A stretch of DNA of 64,000 nt from Arabidopsis thaliana (GCF_000001735.4 NC_003074.8:9114101-9178100), one strand, 5' to 3'; counted from the first letter of the stretch, positions 14,416 to 25,938 are shown. Program-made: numbers and translations. The notes: generated by a model from the letters alone, not told the origin.

Positions 14416-16221
14416 ATGGTACAGACAAAACATTTCTGCATGTTACATCGGACTCTCCTGTGTCCGAAACGCATCAAATTTCTGCAATCCATTTCTAAAC
14501 TCAAGCGGCACATCACTCAGATCCACGCTTTTGTAATCAGTACTGGTAATTTACTTAATGGAAGCTCTATTAGTCGAGATCTCATCGCTTCATGTGGACG
14601 AATCGGTGAGATCTCTTATGCACGTAAGGTGTTCGACGAATTGCCGCAGAGGGGTGTTTCTGTTTATAATTCCATGATTGTGGTTTATTCTCGTGGAAAA
14701 AATCCAGATGAGGTTTTGCGACTTTATGATCAGATGATAGCTGAAAAAATTCAACCAGATAGCTCAACGTTCACTATGACGATCAAAGCGTGCTTAAGTG
14801 GTTTGGTTTTAGAGAAAGGAGAGGCTGTGTGGTGTAAAGCAGTGGACTTTGGGTATAAAAATGATGTCTTTGTTTGTTCATCTGTCTTGAATCTGTATAT
14901 GAAGTGTGGGAAAATGGATGAAGCAGAGGTTTTGTTTGGAAAGATGGCGAAAAGAGATGTTATTTGCTGGACAACAATGGTGACAGGGTTTGCACAGGCT
15001 GGTAAGTCGTTGAAGGCTGTTGAGTTTTACAGAGAAATGCAGAATGAAGGGTTTGGTAGGGATAGGGTTGTGATGTTGGGTCTCTTACAAGCTTCTGGTG
15101 ATCTCGGGGATACGAAAATGGGCCGTTCGGTTCACGGGTATTTGTATAGAACAGGTCTTCCTATGAATGTAGTGGTTGAAACCAGCCTGGTTGATATGTA
15201 TGCAAAAGTTGGGTTTATAGAGGTTGCTTCTAGGGTGTTTAGTAGGATGATGTTTAAAACCGCAGTTTCGTGGGGGTCGTTGATCTCTGGATTTGCTCAA
15301 AATGGATTAGCTAATAAAGCATTTGAAGCTGTTGTGGAAATGCAGAGCCTTGGGTTTCAACCGGATTTAGTGACGCTTGTTGGAGTACTTGTGGCGTGTT
15401 CGCAAGTCGGGTCATTAAAGACTGGTAGATTAGTACATTGTTATATTTTGAAAAGGCACGTTCTTGATCGAGTAACCGCAACTGCTTTGATGGACATGTA
15501 CTCAAAATGTGGCGCTCTTTCAAGTTCAAGAGAAATCTTTGAACATGTAGGAAGGAAAGACTTGGTTTGTTGGAACACAATGATATCTTGTTATGGAATT
15601 CATGGAAACGGTCAAGAAGTTGTATCGTTGTTTCTCAAAATGACGGAATCAAACATAGAACCCGACCACGCCACGTTTGCATCACTTCTCTCTGCTCTTA
15701 GCCACTCGGGTCTCGTAGAACAAGGCCAACATTGGTTCAGCGTCATGATAAACAAATATAAGATCCAACCGAGTGAAAAGCATTACGTTTGTTTGATTGA
15801 TCTTCTTGCACGTGCAGGGAGAGTCGAAGAAGCTCTTGATATGATAAACTCTGAGAAACTTGACAATGCTTTACCAATATGGGTTGCTCTTCTTTCAGGA
15901 TGCATTAATCACAGGAATCTATCAGTCGGGGACATTGCGGCTAATAAGATTCTCCAGTTGAATCCGGATAGTATTGGGATCCAAACACTGGTTTCTAACT
16001 TCTTTGCAACTGCCAATAAGTGGAAAGAAGTGGCCAAAGTGAGGAAGTTGATGAGAAATGGGGCCATGGAGAAGGTACCAGGCTACAGCGCGATCGAAGT
16101 AAATGGGGAGCTTCGAACTTTTCTCATGGAAGATCTGAGTCACCATGAACATTATCACATGTTGCAAGTGTTGAGGAACTTGAAAACTGAGATAAGAGAT
16201 GTATGTTCCGGAGTCGAATAG
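14416..16221 (+). CDS. MEF25: Pentatricopeptide-repeat (PLS, E class) organellar RNA-editing factor
   Basis: Intronless 601-residue protein made of successive PPR motifs, seen as recurring patterns such as DVFVCSSVLNLYMKCGKMDEA, VISWGSLISGFAQNG-like blocks and DRVTATALMDMYSKCG. It ends with an E-type extension (VPGYSAIEVNGELRTF ... HHEHYHMLQVLRNL) and has no DYW deaminase domain. The N-terminus is basic and Ser/Phe/Leu rich, as in mitochondrial presequences. E-class PPRs bind specific C-to-U editing sites and recruit a deaminase in trans. The locus position (At3g25060) corresponds, as I recall, to MEF25, reported to act on mitochondrial nad1; that name is from memory and less certain than the family. 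Confidence 0.9.
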   Translation: MVQTKHFCMLHRTLLCPKRIKFLQSISKLKRHITQIHAFVISTGNLLNGSSISRDLIASCGRIGEISYARKVFDELPQRGVSVYNSMIVVYSRGKNPDEVLRLYDQMIAEKIQPDSSTFTMTIKACLSGLVLEKGEAVWCKAVDFGYKNDVFVCSSVLNLYMKCGKMDEAEVLFGKMAKRDVICWTTMVTGFAQAGKSLKAVEFYREMQNEGFGRDRVVMLGLLQASGDLGDTKMGRSVHGYLYRTGLPMNVVVETSLVDMYAKVGFIEVASRVFSRMMFKTAVSWGSLISGFAQNGLANKAFEAVVEMQSLGFQPDLVTLVGVLVACSQVGSLKTGRLVHCYILKRHVLDRVTATALMDMYSKCGALSSSREIFEHVGRKDLVCWNTMISCYGIHGNGQEVVSLFLKMTESNIEPDHATFASLLSALSHSGLVEQGQHWFSVMINKYKIQPSEKHYVCLIDLLARAGRVEEALDMINSEKLDNALPIWVALLSGCINHRNLSVGDIAANKILQLNPDSIGIQTLVSNFFATANKWKEVAKVRKLMRNGAMEKVPGYSAIEVNGELRTFLMEDLSHHEHYHMLQVLRNLKTEIRDVCSGVE

Positions 16222-16560
16222 TTCTGTCTCTATGAGCATCCATTCTTATTTCAGTATGTATATATACATCCATTTCTGACTCATGTGGCCCTATTTTGGA
16301 GTGAGGTTTTAGTCAAAAACTCTAACAATACATTCCACGCGTTGAACAAGAAAACCAAACCGGGTCAATTTCAATTTTAGTGAGAAGAAAATACCAAGAG
16401 GTTCTTGGTCCCTTTGAGAAAAGCAGAGTACCAAAGTGCAAATTCAAGTTAATTGACAAATGTGAAAGAGACTTAAGAATTGAGACTTATTAAAGAGACT
16501 AAGAGAGTGATAAACCCCTTAAATAATGTATTGAGAAACCCTTACCTTTGTGGCTTTGTG

Positions 16561-16690
16561 ACACTGGTTTGTATGGTTGTGGCGGACAAATTCGTTTGCG
16601 GATTGAACCATTTTATATATTATAGTCCGTAAGAGTATGGATTGAGACAAATAGAAGAAATCCGTCGTGGACCAATTTATATAAAATAAA
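16561..16690. repeat. Dispersed non-coding repeat, copy 2
   Basis: Partner of the repeat at 9511-9646, in the same orientation, with the same two conserved blocks about 80 bp apart. Confidence 0.45.
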
Positions 16691-18251
16691 CTTGATTTGG
16701 GGTGGATTGTTGTATGTCCCAAAAATAGAGTAACGCTCCAAAACTAAATAACACCAAAAGAATTAAGAATGCACACGATCTCTTAGTTGTCTTTAGTCTT
16801 AACTAACCATATCACTTGACTACAAAAAATAAAAAGACACACTCACGTTGAGAAACTGATGAAGCTGAACGATCTGTCTTCTTTGATTTGATCTTTCTTA
16901 TTTTTTCGTGAACAATCTCTAAAATATTCCCATTAAGGCATTAACCATGTGAAAACACTTGTACGTGTGGACTATATAGTTCACGTGTGTATGAGTACGG
17001 GAGCATTGAATAATTATCGCTACGGCAACCACAAATAAATTGATGTGAACAACGCTGAATACTTTCCATTTTTCAACTTTGTCTAGTAAAAAATTACTAA
17101 AATAATGTTCCAATTATGGTTTTTAGTGAACATCTTATTGTCATTGGTGATTCGATAATAGATGCTACGAGACATGTTATTTGTTCTTGGAAGAAAGAGG
17201 TACGTAAATTCTCAAAAGGGTCTTTCAGTGTAAAGAGGCAGCTTTGACTTTGCTAACACAAAAAGTCTCCATATGATTATTTTCTTTTTCTTTTCAGAAG
17301 TTAATATTCTCAATTTCTCATAAACATTTTCAATTCTTTCTTTTGTTATTGGTTGAATAATTTTGTTGAGTTTTATAAATGATGTTTTAATGTGAAAACC
17401 AAGAAACAATTGATCATTTAATTAGTTTCTTGATTAGTGTGCTAAAACCTTAAACATCAACTAAGATCAAAAAGAGATTAGGTAGTTGTGGTCAACCACC
17501 TTTGATGATAACTTTCTCATTTCTAGTTTTCTAACTATTTTGTTCATACTGCCTTTTTTTTTTCCTTGTACTCGTAGAACACTTTTTATTTACTTACTAT
17601 CACTTTGTAGTACTCTTCACAAAACACTTTTAAGTTTTCTCTAAAAAAAACTATGAGTGTAAATAATAAAAGTATACGTACTAGCGTTAAATGGCGATAT
17701 TTGTAAAAATAGTTATTGTACTATTTGTATCACAAAAATTGCAAGTAGTTGATTCAAATGGTAACCTATCTATAGACGAATTGGTACCAATCGTCACCAA
17801 AAGAAATTTCAGTTATTACTACTCATTAATCCGCTAAAATCCAAGATCAATAATTCACTAAATTCTGCTATAACATTGTAACATTGTTGCTATCAATAAT
17901 CAAATTATTCTATTAGCATATAATTATTAGATCCACAAAACTTATCTACTAGAGCAGAAGATTCCACCAAAAGTTGCTTCCGACCCACATATCCAATTCT
18001 TTAGGACAAAAATATTTATTACAATCTTTTAAGAGGAAAACAATGTAACATGGACACCAAAATAAAGCCGCCTTTAACGGTGACGGTAACGGTAACGGCG
18101 TTTGAGTGCTCTTGACAATACATGAAAATTTAGTAATAGAGTTAAGAAATGAAATTAATAGAGTTTGGAGTGAGACAAAGAGAGAAGAGAAGATTAGAGA
18201 GAGGAGAGGAAGGGTCAAAGAATACATAGCATCACCACTAGTCAACGCTTT

Positions 18252-18258
18252 TATAAAA
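18252..18258 (+). promoter_or_regulatory. RIN4 TATA box
   Basis: TATAAAA sits about 100 bp upstream of the RIN4 ATG, followed by a CT-rich leader, a normal core-promoter layout. Confidence 0.55.
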
Positions 18259-18357
18259 CTTCTTCTTCGTCTCCTCTCCTTCTCACATCTCTCTCTGTCT
18301 TTCTCTCTCAAACCTAACAAAAGCTTCAGACTTCAATTCTTTAGCTACCTCTCTCCC

Positions 18358-19647
18358 ATGGCAGTAAGTGTTTTCTTTCCTTCTTTCCTTCTCCTCTTCT
18401 TCTTATTTAGGTCTAGAGCTTTCTCTCAGATTATAGTTTTTGTTTCGATTCCGTCAATCTCTGACCCTTTTTTTGGAGGATTTGTAGAAAGTTGAGTCTT
18501 AATCTATTTGCATTTATGGTTCTTCCTATTGAGATAACATTTCTATGGATTGCGATGTCTATTAGTATTCAACTTTATGATTCTGATTTGCTTTAGATAA
18601 GAAAAGGGTTTTATGAAAGTTACTATTTTTATGGTAAAGTTTCTATTTTTGCTTAGCAAAGATTTCAACTTTATCATTGTACTTGGTCGAAATCGATAAA
18701 CCCAATTTGTATTTGTTCTGTTTTGGATTCTTAAGTGAATTTGCTATCTTGTTTCTGTGATGATTGTTCTTTAGGATGTTATGTTATTGAATGTTTTGTG
18801 GAAGGACATTGTTGTTGAATTGTTTGTTGCAACAGCGTTCGAATGTACCAAAATTTGGAAACTGGGAAGCTGAGGAGAATGTTCCTTACACAGCTTACTT
18901 TGACAAAGCTCGTAAGACTCGAGCACCCGGTAGCAAGATCATGAACCCGAATGACCCGGAGTATAACTCTGACTCTCAATCACAAGCTCCTCCTCATCCT
19001 CCTTCTTCCAGAACCAAACCTGAGCAAGTTGACACGGTTAGAAGATCACGTGAGCATATGAGAAGCCGAGAAGAGAGCGAGTTGAAACAGTTTGGTGATG
19101 CTGGTGGTTCATCAAATGAAGCTGCTAACAAAAGACAAGGAAGAGCTTCTCAGAACAATAGTTATGACAACAAGTCACCTTTGCATAAGAATTCTTATGA
19201 TGGTACTGGAAAATCTAGGCCTAAACCTACCAACCTTAGAGCTGATGAAAGTGTAAGAATCTCACTTTTAACCTCTAAAGTGAGAATATCTCTGTTTGTT
19301 GCTTATGTGTTGTCATCTGTTTATATATAGCCTGAAAAAGTCACAGTGGTGCCTAAATTCGGTGACTGGGACGAGAACAACCCGTCATCAGCTGACGGAT
19401 ACACGCATATCTTCAATAAAGTCCGTGAAGAGAGAAGTTCTGGAGCAAATGTGAGTGGATCTTCAAGAACGCCGACTCATCAAAGCTCCCGTAACCCGAA
19501 CAACACTTCCTCAGTAAGACATTCTTTAAAACTCATTTTCAAGTATAATCATTAGTGAATACGTATTCAAATAGTGAGTGTGTGTTGAACATTGGTTTGT
19601 CTTGTGCAATTTGACAGTGTTGCTGCTTTGGCTTTGGAGGAAAATGA
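18358..19647 (+). CDS. RIN4: RPM1-interacting protein 4, immune regulator and guarded effector target
   Basis: Four exons (18358-18363, 18836-19252, 19331-19513, 19618-19647) give 211 residues, the known RIN4 length; the first exon is only ATGGCA. Two NOI motifs carry the AvrRpt2 cleavage signature: VPKFGNW at residues 6-12 (cut after G10) and VPKFGDW at 148-154 (cut after G152). Thr166 (GYTHIF), whose phosphorylation releases RPM1 activation, and Ser141 are present. Residues 203-205 are three cysteines, the palmitoylated plasma-membrane anchor, followed by FGFGGK. RIN4 dampens pattern-triggered immunity, regulates the H+-ATPase and is guarded by RPM1 and RPS2. The allele looks fully functional; identity is as firm as sequence reading allows. 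Confidence 0.97.
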
Positions 19648-20140
19648 AAGGGACCGGAAGATTGTATATAGTTATCGAGAAATCAGTGTGTAATCTTGAT
19701 GATTAGACATTCGTGCTTCTTTAGATGAAATAAGGCATAAGTCTCACTTGCATAAGATTTTTATAGTATAATTTTTGTATGTATATTTTGCAATTCTTCC
19801 TTAATACTTTTGGTGTTTTCATAAGACACATTCCAGTTTCGGATCTGCTTGCAGATGCATTATATCTTGCTTGGTACGGCCTGAGTGATTTGGTAACTGA
19901 TTTGATATGAATCAGAGATATTTGGGTACCTCCAAGTTTGTTGTTTCTAATGTTCAAAGCCTTAACTCTGCACCACTATAAAGAAAGACCCATAACTTTT
20001 TATATAAAATCAAGATTAAGATCTTTGGAGGATGATGACTCGTATGGTCCATATGATATGGACATCAAAGAAGAACGAATTGACACTTGTTTCCTATATG
20101 GCTTTGTACAGTGTAATCAGGTTTGATTCTCCAGCTTTAT
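19648..20140. other. RIN4 3' region
   Basis: Probable 3'-UTR to about 19800. A 62-codon plus frame at 19938-20126 (YGPYDMDIKEERIDTCFLYG) looks slightly coding-like but matches nothing I know and has no conserved start or splice partners. Confidence 0.35.
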
Positions 20141-20189
20141 GTACTTACTATTTCAGCATTCTCTATGCCCAATAATTAGACTTAAATGC

Positions 20190-20460
20190 AATCTTTTTAA
20201 ACCCGACCTGGATGGTGAACTAGACTACTTTTTAGGTCACGGGGTCAATGGATCAACCGGATTCGACCACGGATCAATTGATTAAAATTTATTTAATATT
20301 ATAGAAATTATTAGTTTGTATAAATATAAATATAAAAATAATTATACCATGGTCTAACAATAATAATAAAGTAATTAAATATTTAAATCTAACTAAAAGT
20401 CTAAAATAGTAACATATACTAAAATAGTAGGAGTAATGACGAAAATAAAATAATAAAACA
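20190..20460. mobile_element. Probable non-autonomous DNA transposon relic
   Basis: Starts with a GC-richer block (ACCCGACCTGGATGGTGAAC, then GGTCACGGGGTCAATGGATC and AACCGGATTCGACCACGG) of a type found at the ends of dispersed plant repeats, then changes abruptly to almost pure A/T. No terminal inverted repeats or target duplication could be fixed by eye. The family is not named. Confidence 0.35.
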
Positions 20461-20639
20461 TCGCGAATTCAAAACAACTAATCTCGGTTGTCTCTATCAC
20501 CATTCCATTCGTTTTTTTAGGCGGTATTGTGAGATTTTTGTCAAAATCTAAAATATCTTCTAAGTCTTAAGAATTAAAAAAAAAAATCTAAAAATAACCG
20601 AATAAAGTCTAAACTCTTATATTTTATTCCAGAATCAAA

Positions 20640-21200
20640 TGAATTTTTAAACCACCATTCTTCAAGCTTTGGTTGATACTTGGTTAGCTTGAAAAACGGT
20701 TTAGTGATTTGGAACATGCGAAGAAAGCTTATGATTCTAGTTTGAAACATTAATCTCGTTGCATACCACTCAGAATCTCGCTTGATGATTTTGAAGAGAA
20801 GGTGAATGGGCTGAATCCTAATTCATATTTGATATGATCCTAATATGATTGTAATGACTACCTGGTTTTGTTACAATATACGAAAGACCCATTAGATAAG
20901 TATATAGTAGATGTAGAAAACATAATAAGATTGAATTTTTGGAGGTTTGATTCGAAACCAAATGAGCCATTTAATATGTTGGACATATGTGTCCAATGAT
21001 TTGATTAGTTCAGCTAGAGTATTACATGGATTGGACAGTGAGTTTGTTCCACTTTCTCCGATGTATTTGTGGCGCAGTGTTCGTCGAGAATTAACTACAT
21101 TAAATGACTGCAAAGCTAAGAATGAAAAGTTGTTGGAAGATAAGAATGCAAAACTATGGAAGCTATGAATGGTGTACATTGTTGCTTTGGACAAAACATA
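20640..21200 (+). pseudogene. Unidentified degenerate coding-like region
   Basis: Broken plus-strand frames with protein-like composition, for example FGGLIRNQMSHLICW, LHGLDSEFVPLSPMYLW and LNDCKAKNEKLLEDKNAKLW (the last near 21090-21165), each interrupted by stops. I do not recognise the family. It lies directly left of the repeat copy at 21234-21440, so it may be part of the same decayed gene or transposon. Confidence 0.3.
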
Positions 21201-21233
21201 GTTAACGGATTGATGTATGCAAAACTACATGGG

Positions 21234-21670
21234 GGTACCAGCATTCTACTCGAGATGCGGAATTGTATAAAATTACTATTGACTTTACAATAACCTATGA
21301 GGCAAAGGTGGTAATTTGCAAAAATGGTAACAAATTGAAATTTGGTAATGGTGGATACATTGATGTCAATCTTGAAATAAAGCTAACTCTAGTTGGTCAA
21401 AAAAATAAACGTAAGGCAAAATTGTGTTGTTATAGAATATTTCTTAATCGGTAATCAAAACTTGTGAGGTTGTAATATTTTGCAGGAGATGAGAGGAAAA
21501 AAATGGCTAATTAGATTTTGATTATCTTTTGGATTCTTAGTACTCAAAACTTTTTCCTTAGTAATAATGGCGAACACATTTTGCACTTTGTAATTTGAGA
21601 CTAATCTCATAAAATCATTACGGTTCATGCTAATTATACACATAGAAAGAGTAAAGCAATGCTATTATGA
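21234..21670 (+). repeat. Duplicated coding-like block, copy A (internally deleted)
   Basis: Positions 21234-21440 encode TRDAELYK, then FTITYEAKVVICKNGNK and FGNGGYIDVNLEIKLTLVG, matching FTITHGVNVVICKSSKG and FGNCGYIAVNVEIMLTLVG at about 28440-28560. Copy A lacks about 190 bp that copy B has between GAATTGTATAA and TTGACTTTAC. A second block, 21503-21670 (starting ATGGCTAATTAG), matches 27969-28140. The two blocks are in opposite order in the two copies. The protein family is unknown to me. Confidence 0.6.
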
Positions 21671-22433
21671 TGCATCGAAACGGGTATACAACCAAAAAAC
21701 AAAAAGAATGGCAAAAAATATACAAACAAATAAATATAGGATTAAGACAATTACAATAAAAACAAATACATAAGTTAAAAAGAAAGTCATACTTAAGTCT
21801 CAACGTAATATTTTTGAAAATTCTTTAATTTGAGTTTAAAAAAATGATAAAACAAATTTTCTTTTAAAAAAAAATCCGGCTCATCAAGTGAGAATTGCAA
21901 ACATCAAGAATCTCATATATATGTGCCATTGTATCATATCAAATGTCTCTCTATATCAACATCTTACATCTTAGTCTACACACATATATATTGAGTTATT
22001 GATCAAAATTCCTTGATAAAAGTCGTAGATTCTTGTGGATGTAAATTAAATATTTCAATTTGAAAAAGATTATCTACTATGGTGAGAAACAATTTCCAAA
22101 ACACTTCATTGTCCCTCATATATCCCTATATAGATTAATTTTTGCAGGATCCTCAATTTGCCATACATACTACATTATTATAAAATCTAAACATATATGA
22201 AAAATATTATTATAGTAATGGCACAAAAATGAAAGTAATAATGAGCATTATTATTTCTTTTGTCTAGTTTCTATCTCCAATTGTGTTCGAGATTGAAACA
22301 CAAACACACAATTGTTTTGTCGACGATCAGGATTTCATCCAAAATTTTTCACTTTCACAGTATGAGTTTGAAACACAATTGTTTTGTCTCTTAAGTTAAA
22401 AACCTTTGAATTTAGCTTCCCGCGATTTATTAG
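21671..22433. other. AT-rich spacer
   Basis: No gene seen. Contains A/T runs and a short duplicated phrase around AAACACAATTGTTTTGTC (near 22300-22320 and 22370-22390). Confidence 0.4.
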
Positions 22434-22463
22434 TGGGCTGTGAAGGCCCAAAAGAAGCCCATA
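22418..22463 (+). promoter_or_regulatory. UPF0725 gene promoter: site II cluster with E2F-like site
   Basis: TTCCCGCG at about 22418 resembles an E2F site. It is followed by TGGGCT (22434), AGGCCCA (22444) and AGCCCAT (22456), three site II-type elements in 30 bp, roughly 80-100 bp before the first ATG. Confidence 0.45.
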
Positions 22464-22541
22464 AAATGAGTCGGCCGGATACGATGTATACATGATCGTC
22501 ATCGACTGAAACCTAAAAAGCCCTCCTAGACGACGATAATA

Positions 22542-23792
22542 ATGTTGATCGGAGGATTTGAGGATAAGGACGCAGCTGATATTATAATTCCGGCCTCTGA
22601 GAAACTACTGGAGAAAATGCGGTGTATGTAATTCCTTCTTTCAATCTTCCAAAATTATTAGAATTGTGATTTGTTCGCAGAGTCTTTGATTAATTTTTTG
22701 CATCTGCTGCTAATTAGGTTTTCGATCTAAAGGGTTATACGCTTGGACTACAAGCTAGAACCTGTAATAAATGGTCTCCTTGTCCTGTCTTAGTCTTACT
22801 CTATGCTACTCTGGGCCTTCATCGTTACAATTTGCTTCAGGTCAGAAAATATATATGATTCATGTTCAATTGACAATAATGAATCACACATATTTTGACA
22901 TTCAGTTTTCGTTTCTTCAGGGTACAAAGTTTCAGCTCAATCGCGTAAAGAAGTACGTTTTCTCAACGGGTGCTGCTGCCTCTTACTACATAACTTTGGA
23001 TGCAATGGAACCAGCTGCTGACTCCTCCTCTTCGCTTCAAACCTTTCAGACTGAAGTAACAGAAGATAGTTTTGGCAAATTTATTCTGACGTGCAATATT
23101 GCAAGAATTCGAGGTAAAAAGCTCATTTTATTCTTCTTATTATACTCCCTTTGTTTCAAAATATAAGAACAAATATAAGTTGAGATATGGTCACAAATGA
23201 TAAAATGCATTTAACTTTGCATGGAAACTTGCAAAACATGTTATAATATGAAACAACGTAGTAATCATCTCAACTTATTCAATCTCTCTGTACAGGGGAA
23301 CCAAGCAATGTCTATACCGGGTTGAATATAGGTTGTCGCTTGCCGGAGTGTCCGCCAGAGAATCCTTTTGAAATATATTATCTGGTAAGATTATTATTAT
23401 TATAGGCCCATGGCATAGCTCGATTTTTACAAAAAGTAAAAGAGTGATATATGTGTTTTGCTGCTTTTGGTCAGATGAAGGATTCGGAGCTCCAAGAAAA
23501 TAATGACTGGATTCGTCTATATTTGGAACTTGCTGTTGCCACCACTGATAGGAACAGGGAAGCTAGTGATTTTGGTCTCTCCAACTTGGAGATTGTCAAC
23601 GTGGCCGTTGATGCGGAGGGACTCCTCAATGCCAAAAATGCAATTTTCTACATTAGGTACAAGGACTTGTACGAGGCTCGGCTTGGTAATGCTGTTTTTG
23701 ATCGCATTGCTATCGTTAGAAGAATCTTCGATGAGGATACGGGACGCTTCACTCTCGTGGGTCAGAATCAGAGTTCAGATATTATAAATTAA
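22542..23792 (+). CDS. UPF0725 / DUF626 family protein (5' end uncertain)
   Basis: Exons 22718-22840, 22921-23113, 23296-23384 and 23475-23792 join in phase and read as a UPF0725 protein: LYATLGLHRYNLLQGTKF, then GAAASYYITLDAMEP, then ELQENNDWIRLYLELAV and AIVRRIFDEDTGRFTLVG, the family's ending. The family is Brassicaceae-specific and of unknown function. The problem is exon 1: the ATG at 22542 opens MLIGGFEDKDAADIIIP up to about 22623, but no GT donor there joins to 22718 in the correct phase. Either the true first exon differs or this allele has an indel. A small MITE lies in the third intron. From position, probably At3g25080. Confidence 0.75.
23145..23261. mobile_element. Stowaway-type MITE in a UPF0725 intron
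   Basis: 117 bp element flanked by TA on both sides. Left terminus CTCCCTTTGTTTCAAAATAT; the right terminus read in reverse is CTACGTTGTTTCATATTATA. These imperfect inverted repeats and the TA target site are the signature of Tc1/mariner-related Stowaway MITEs. Confidence 0.65.
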
Positions 23793-25938
23793 CTATTTAT
23801 TAATGTTAGACTTTAAGTTATTTGTATAATATTGAGTGTAGATTTGGTTTGTAACAGTATTTTGCTTGAATAACTTATCATAACATTATGTTTGCCTAAA
23901 TAGAGGAAGAACGAGAGTTTTTCTTACTCTTGCTTTCAGTTGTTTCCTTTTCATTTCCCTCTTGCTAATTAACCTGTGGTACGCATAGTGAAATGATAGT
24001 ATTATATTAGGACTTAGGAGTACAATGTTGCCTTTTGTCATGGACTCATAGGAAAAGGTCAATCACATTTCTTACATCATTTTATCTGTTAGACAAATTC
24101 AAGTTCATGGTCCTTGTGTGTCCATATCCCTTTAAGGGCTAAGGCTATAACACACTGCCATAATTCTCACTCTTCTTCTTTTTACTGCAACTAAGAAAGA
24201 AATGAAAGAGGTTATGTTGTGTCTCTATAATGTCTCGTCGTTTAGAAATGGAGGTCATAATAAAAAAAAGTATTAATATAAAGATAATATTATTTAAATA
24301 CTACAATAGAAGATGAAAAAAAATCTGAATTAGTAGATACATATGAAGTTGTAAACAGAATTTATTGGGATCAAAACCTAATTTTCACCAAATTATTTAC
24401 GAAATTCAATCAAATTTACACTATAAATAGTTATATATTAATTTTATAGAAGTCTCATGACACCCCTAAATTTCGTAAATAAGCTTTGTTTGCTTTTTTG
24501 ATGGATTATTTACTTAGTAATTTGGTTACATATAGTCGCAAATAAAGGTTTGACTTTGCTCCACCGTTATCTATTAATACGATCAACTAGTTTTATCATG
24601 TGTTTGGGTATGATTGTTACGAGATTAAGACAAAAAAATATGACTTTACGTATACATACATCAAGAGTTAATGTTAAAGCATTTTTAAGTCATGAAATCA
24701 GCTACATTGTTCATGATTTCTTGTGTTATCATGTTATTTGTTTTGGGTCATTTTCAAGGGAATAAATTTAATCAGCTTGTGTTTAATTAATTTTAAACTG
24801 TTAACTGGTTACTTGTCGAAAGCTGAAAAATTAATTGCAAAAATATTACACTTGAATCGAAGCAAAAAGGAAAGAGATTTCTATCAAAAAGCAAGAAAGA
24901 GGTCTATAGCTAGAGAATAGTAAATGTCTCATTCACTAAAGGGGTGAAGTGGAGAAGACTTCACTACTTGGTTTTCTGTATGTACAACAGAGCTAATAAT
25001 CATACACACGCTTTGATCAGAGCTATGGTTCAAGCTTCATCTGTAGCGTTGGCTCAGAACCTGAAACATAAAGGTAAGCGACTTAACGACATAAGAGATG
25101 TTCTAAACTTTCGATGGACGACTTTGATTCTAACTTTTCTTACAGTTGTTGTTGCTCTGTTGCTGGATTCCAACCCCATTTGAACAATGCTTTGCAGGTC
25201 ATTATTAGAAAACAGGTCTGTTTTCGAAGGTGTTTAATACTCTCTCAGCAAGACTGTGGCTATCGGTTGCTTGACCCTTTCTAGCTCTAACATGAATATA
25301 AAATCTTTTGATCTGATCTGATTCTGTGAGATATAGACCTAAAGCTTGCACCTATTCTCTAGCTTGTACTGTTTTTCATTGTATTTCTTATGTGCCACAA
25401 ACTCATTTTACAATTCATACATTTTTTGTACTTGTCCATCTCTCATCTAAAAGATGTCTTTGTAAGAGACTTTGATTGATCACGAGATAAAGAACCTGAA
25501 AGATCTATACAAGCTAAGACTATGGTCCCTTTATTTTTCCTTAGACAAAAGCCAAGACCAATACAAGCTAAGACTATGGTCCCTTTATTTTTCCTTTCAT
25601 TGTTCTGTTTCCTAGATTCTTCAGATATGTCACTACTTCTACAATCCATTCTATATTGAACTTCTGAATCCCTTAAGTGATTGCAGCCAATATATCTATT
25701 TGTGGTACATATCAGAAAAACAAATAGATTTCTTTGTTACTATGTTTTGTCATTAAACATCTTAGCAAAAATCTTCTTCAAATTTATGATAATAGAGTAA
25801 TCTTGTTCAAAGAAAAGAATGAGTAAATGAAAGACATTACATTAGGAATTGTAAATTGAGTCTTAATCATCTTGTTATCTCCTCATGCATGTTGCTCATT
25901 GATTCGTTTCAAGTAAGACTAGTCTCGACATGTTTTCA
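23793..25938. other. Intergenic, mostly AT-rich
   Basis: The UPF0725 3' end is followed by AT-rich DNA. A 79-codon plus frame at 24944-25183 includes RAMVQASSVALAQNLKHKGK and a hydrophobic end (TLILTFLTVVVALLL); it could be a small gene with a splice at AAAG|GTAAGC (25073), but I do not recognise it. The 36-bp direct repeat is listed separately. Confidence 0.4.
25507..25596. repeat. Two 36-bp direct repeats
   Basis: The 36 bases beginning ATACAAGCTAAGACTATGG occur at 25507-25542 and again, by eye identical, at 25561-25596, a 54-bp period. This looks like a recent local tandem duplication in the 3' flank of the F-box-associated pseudogene. Confidence 0.85.

Larger units (their letters stand above)
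16222..18357. other. Long spacer and RIN4 promoter
   Basis: 2.1 kb of AT-rich DNA without a supported gene. It holds repeat copy 2 (16561-16690), a small tandem of GGTAAC-type units around 18080-18100, and the pyrimidine-rich RIN4 leader (18263-18310). A 123-codon minus frame at 17949-18320 is an antisense shadow of this leader. Confidence 0.5.

Noticed and set aside
24944-25183. 79-codon frame with a hydrophobic C-terminus
   Set aside because: Possibly a small gene, but the hydrophobic end lies past a good splice donor and no homologue is recognised; left as a note only.
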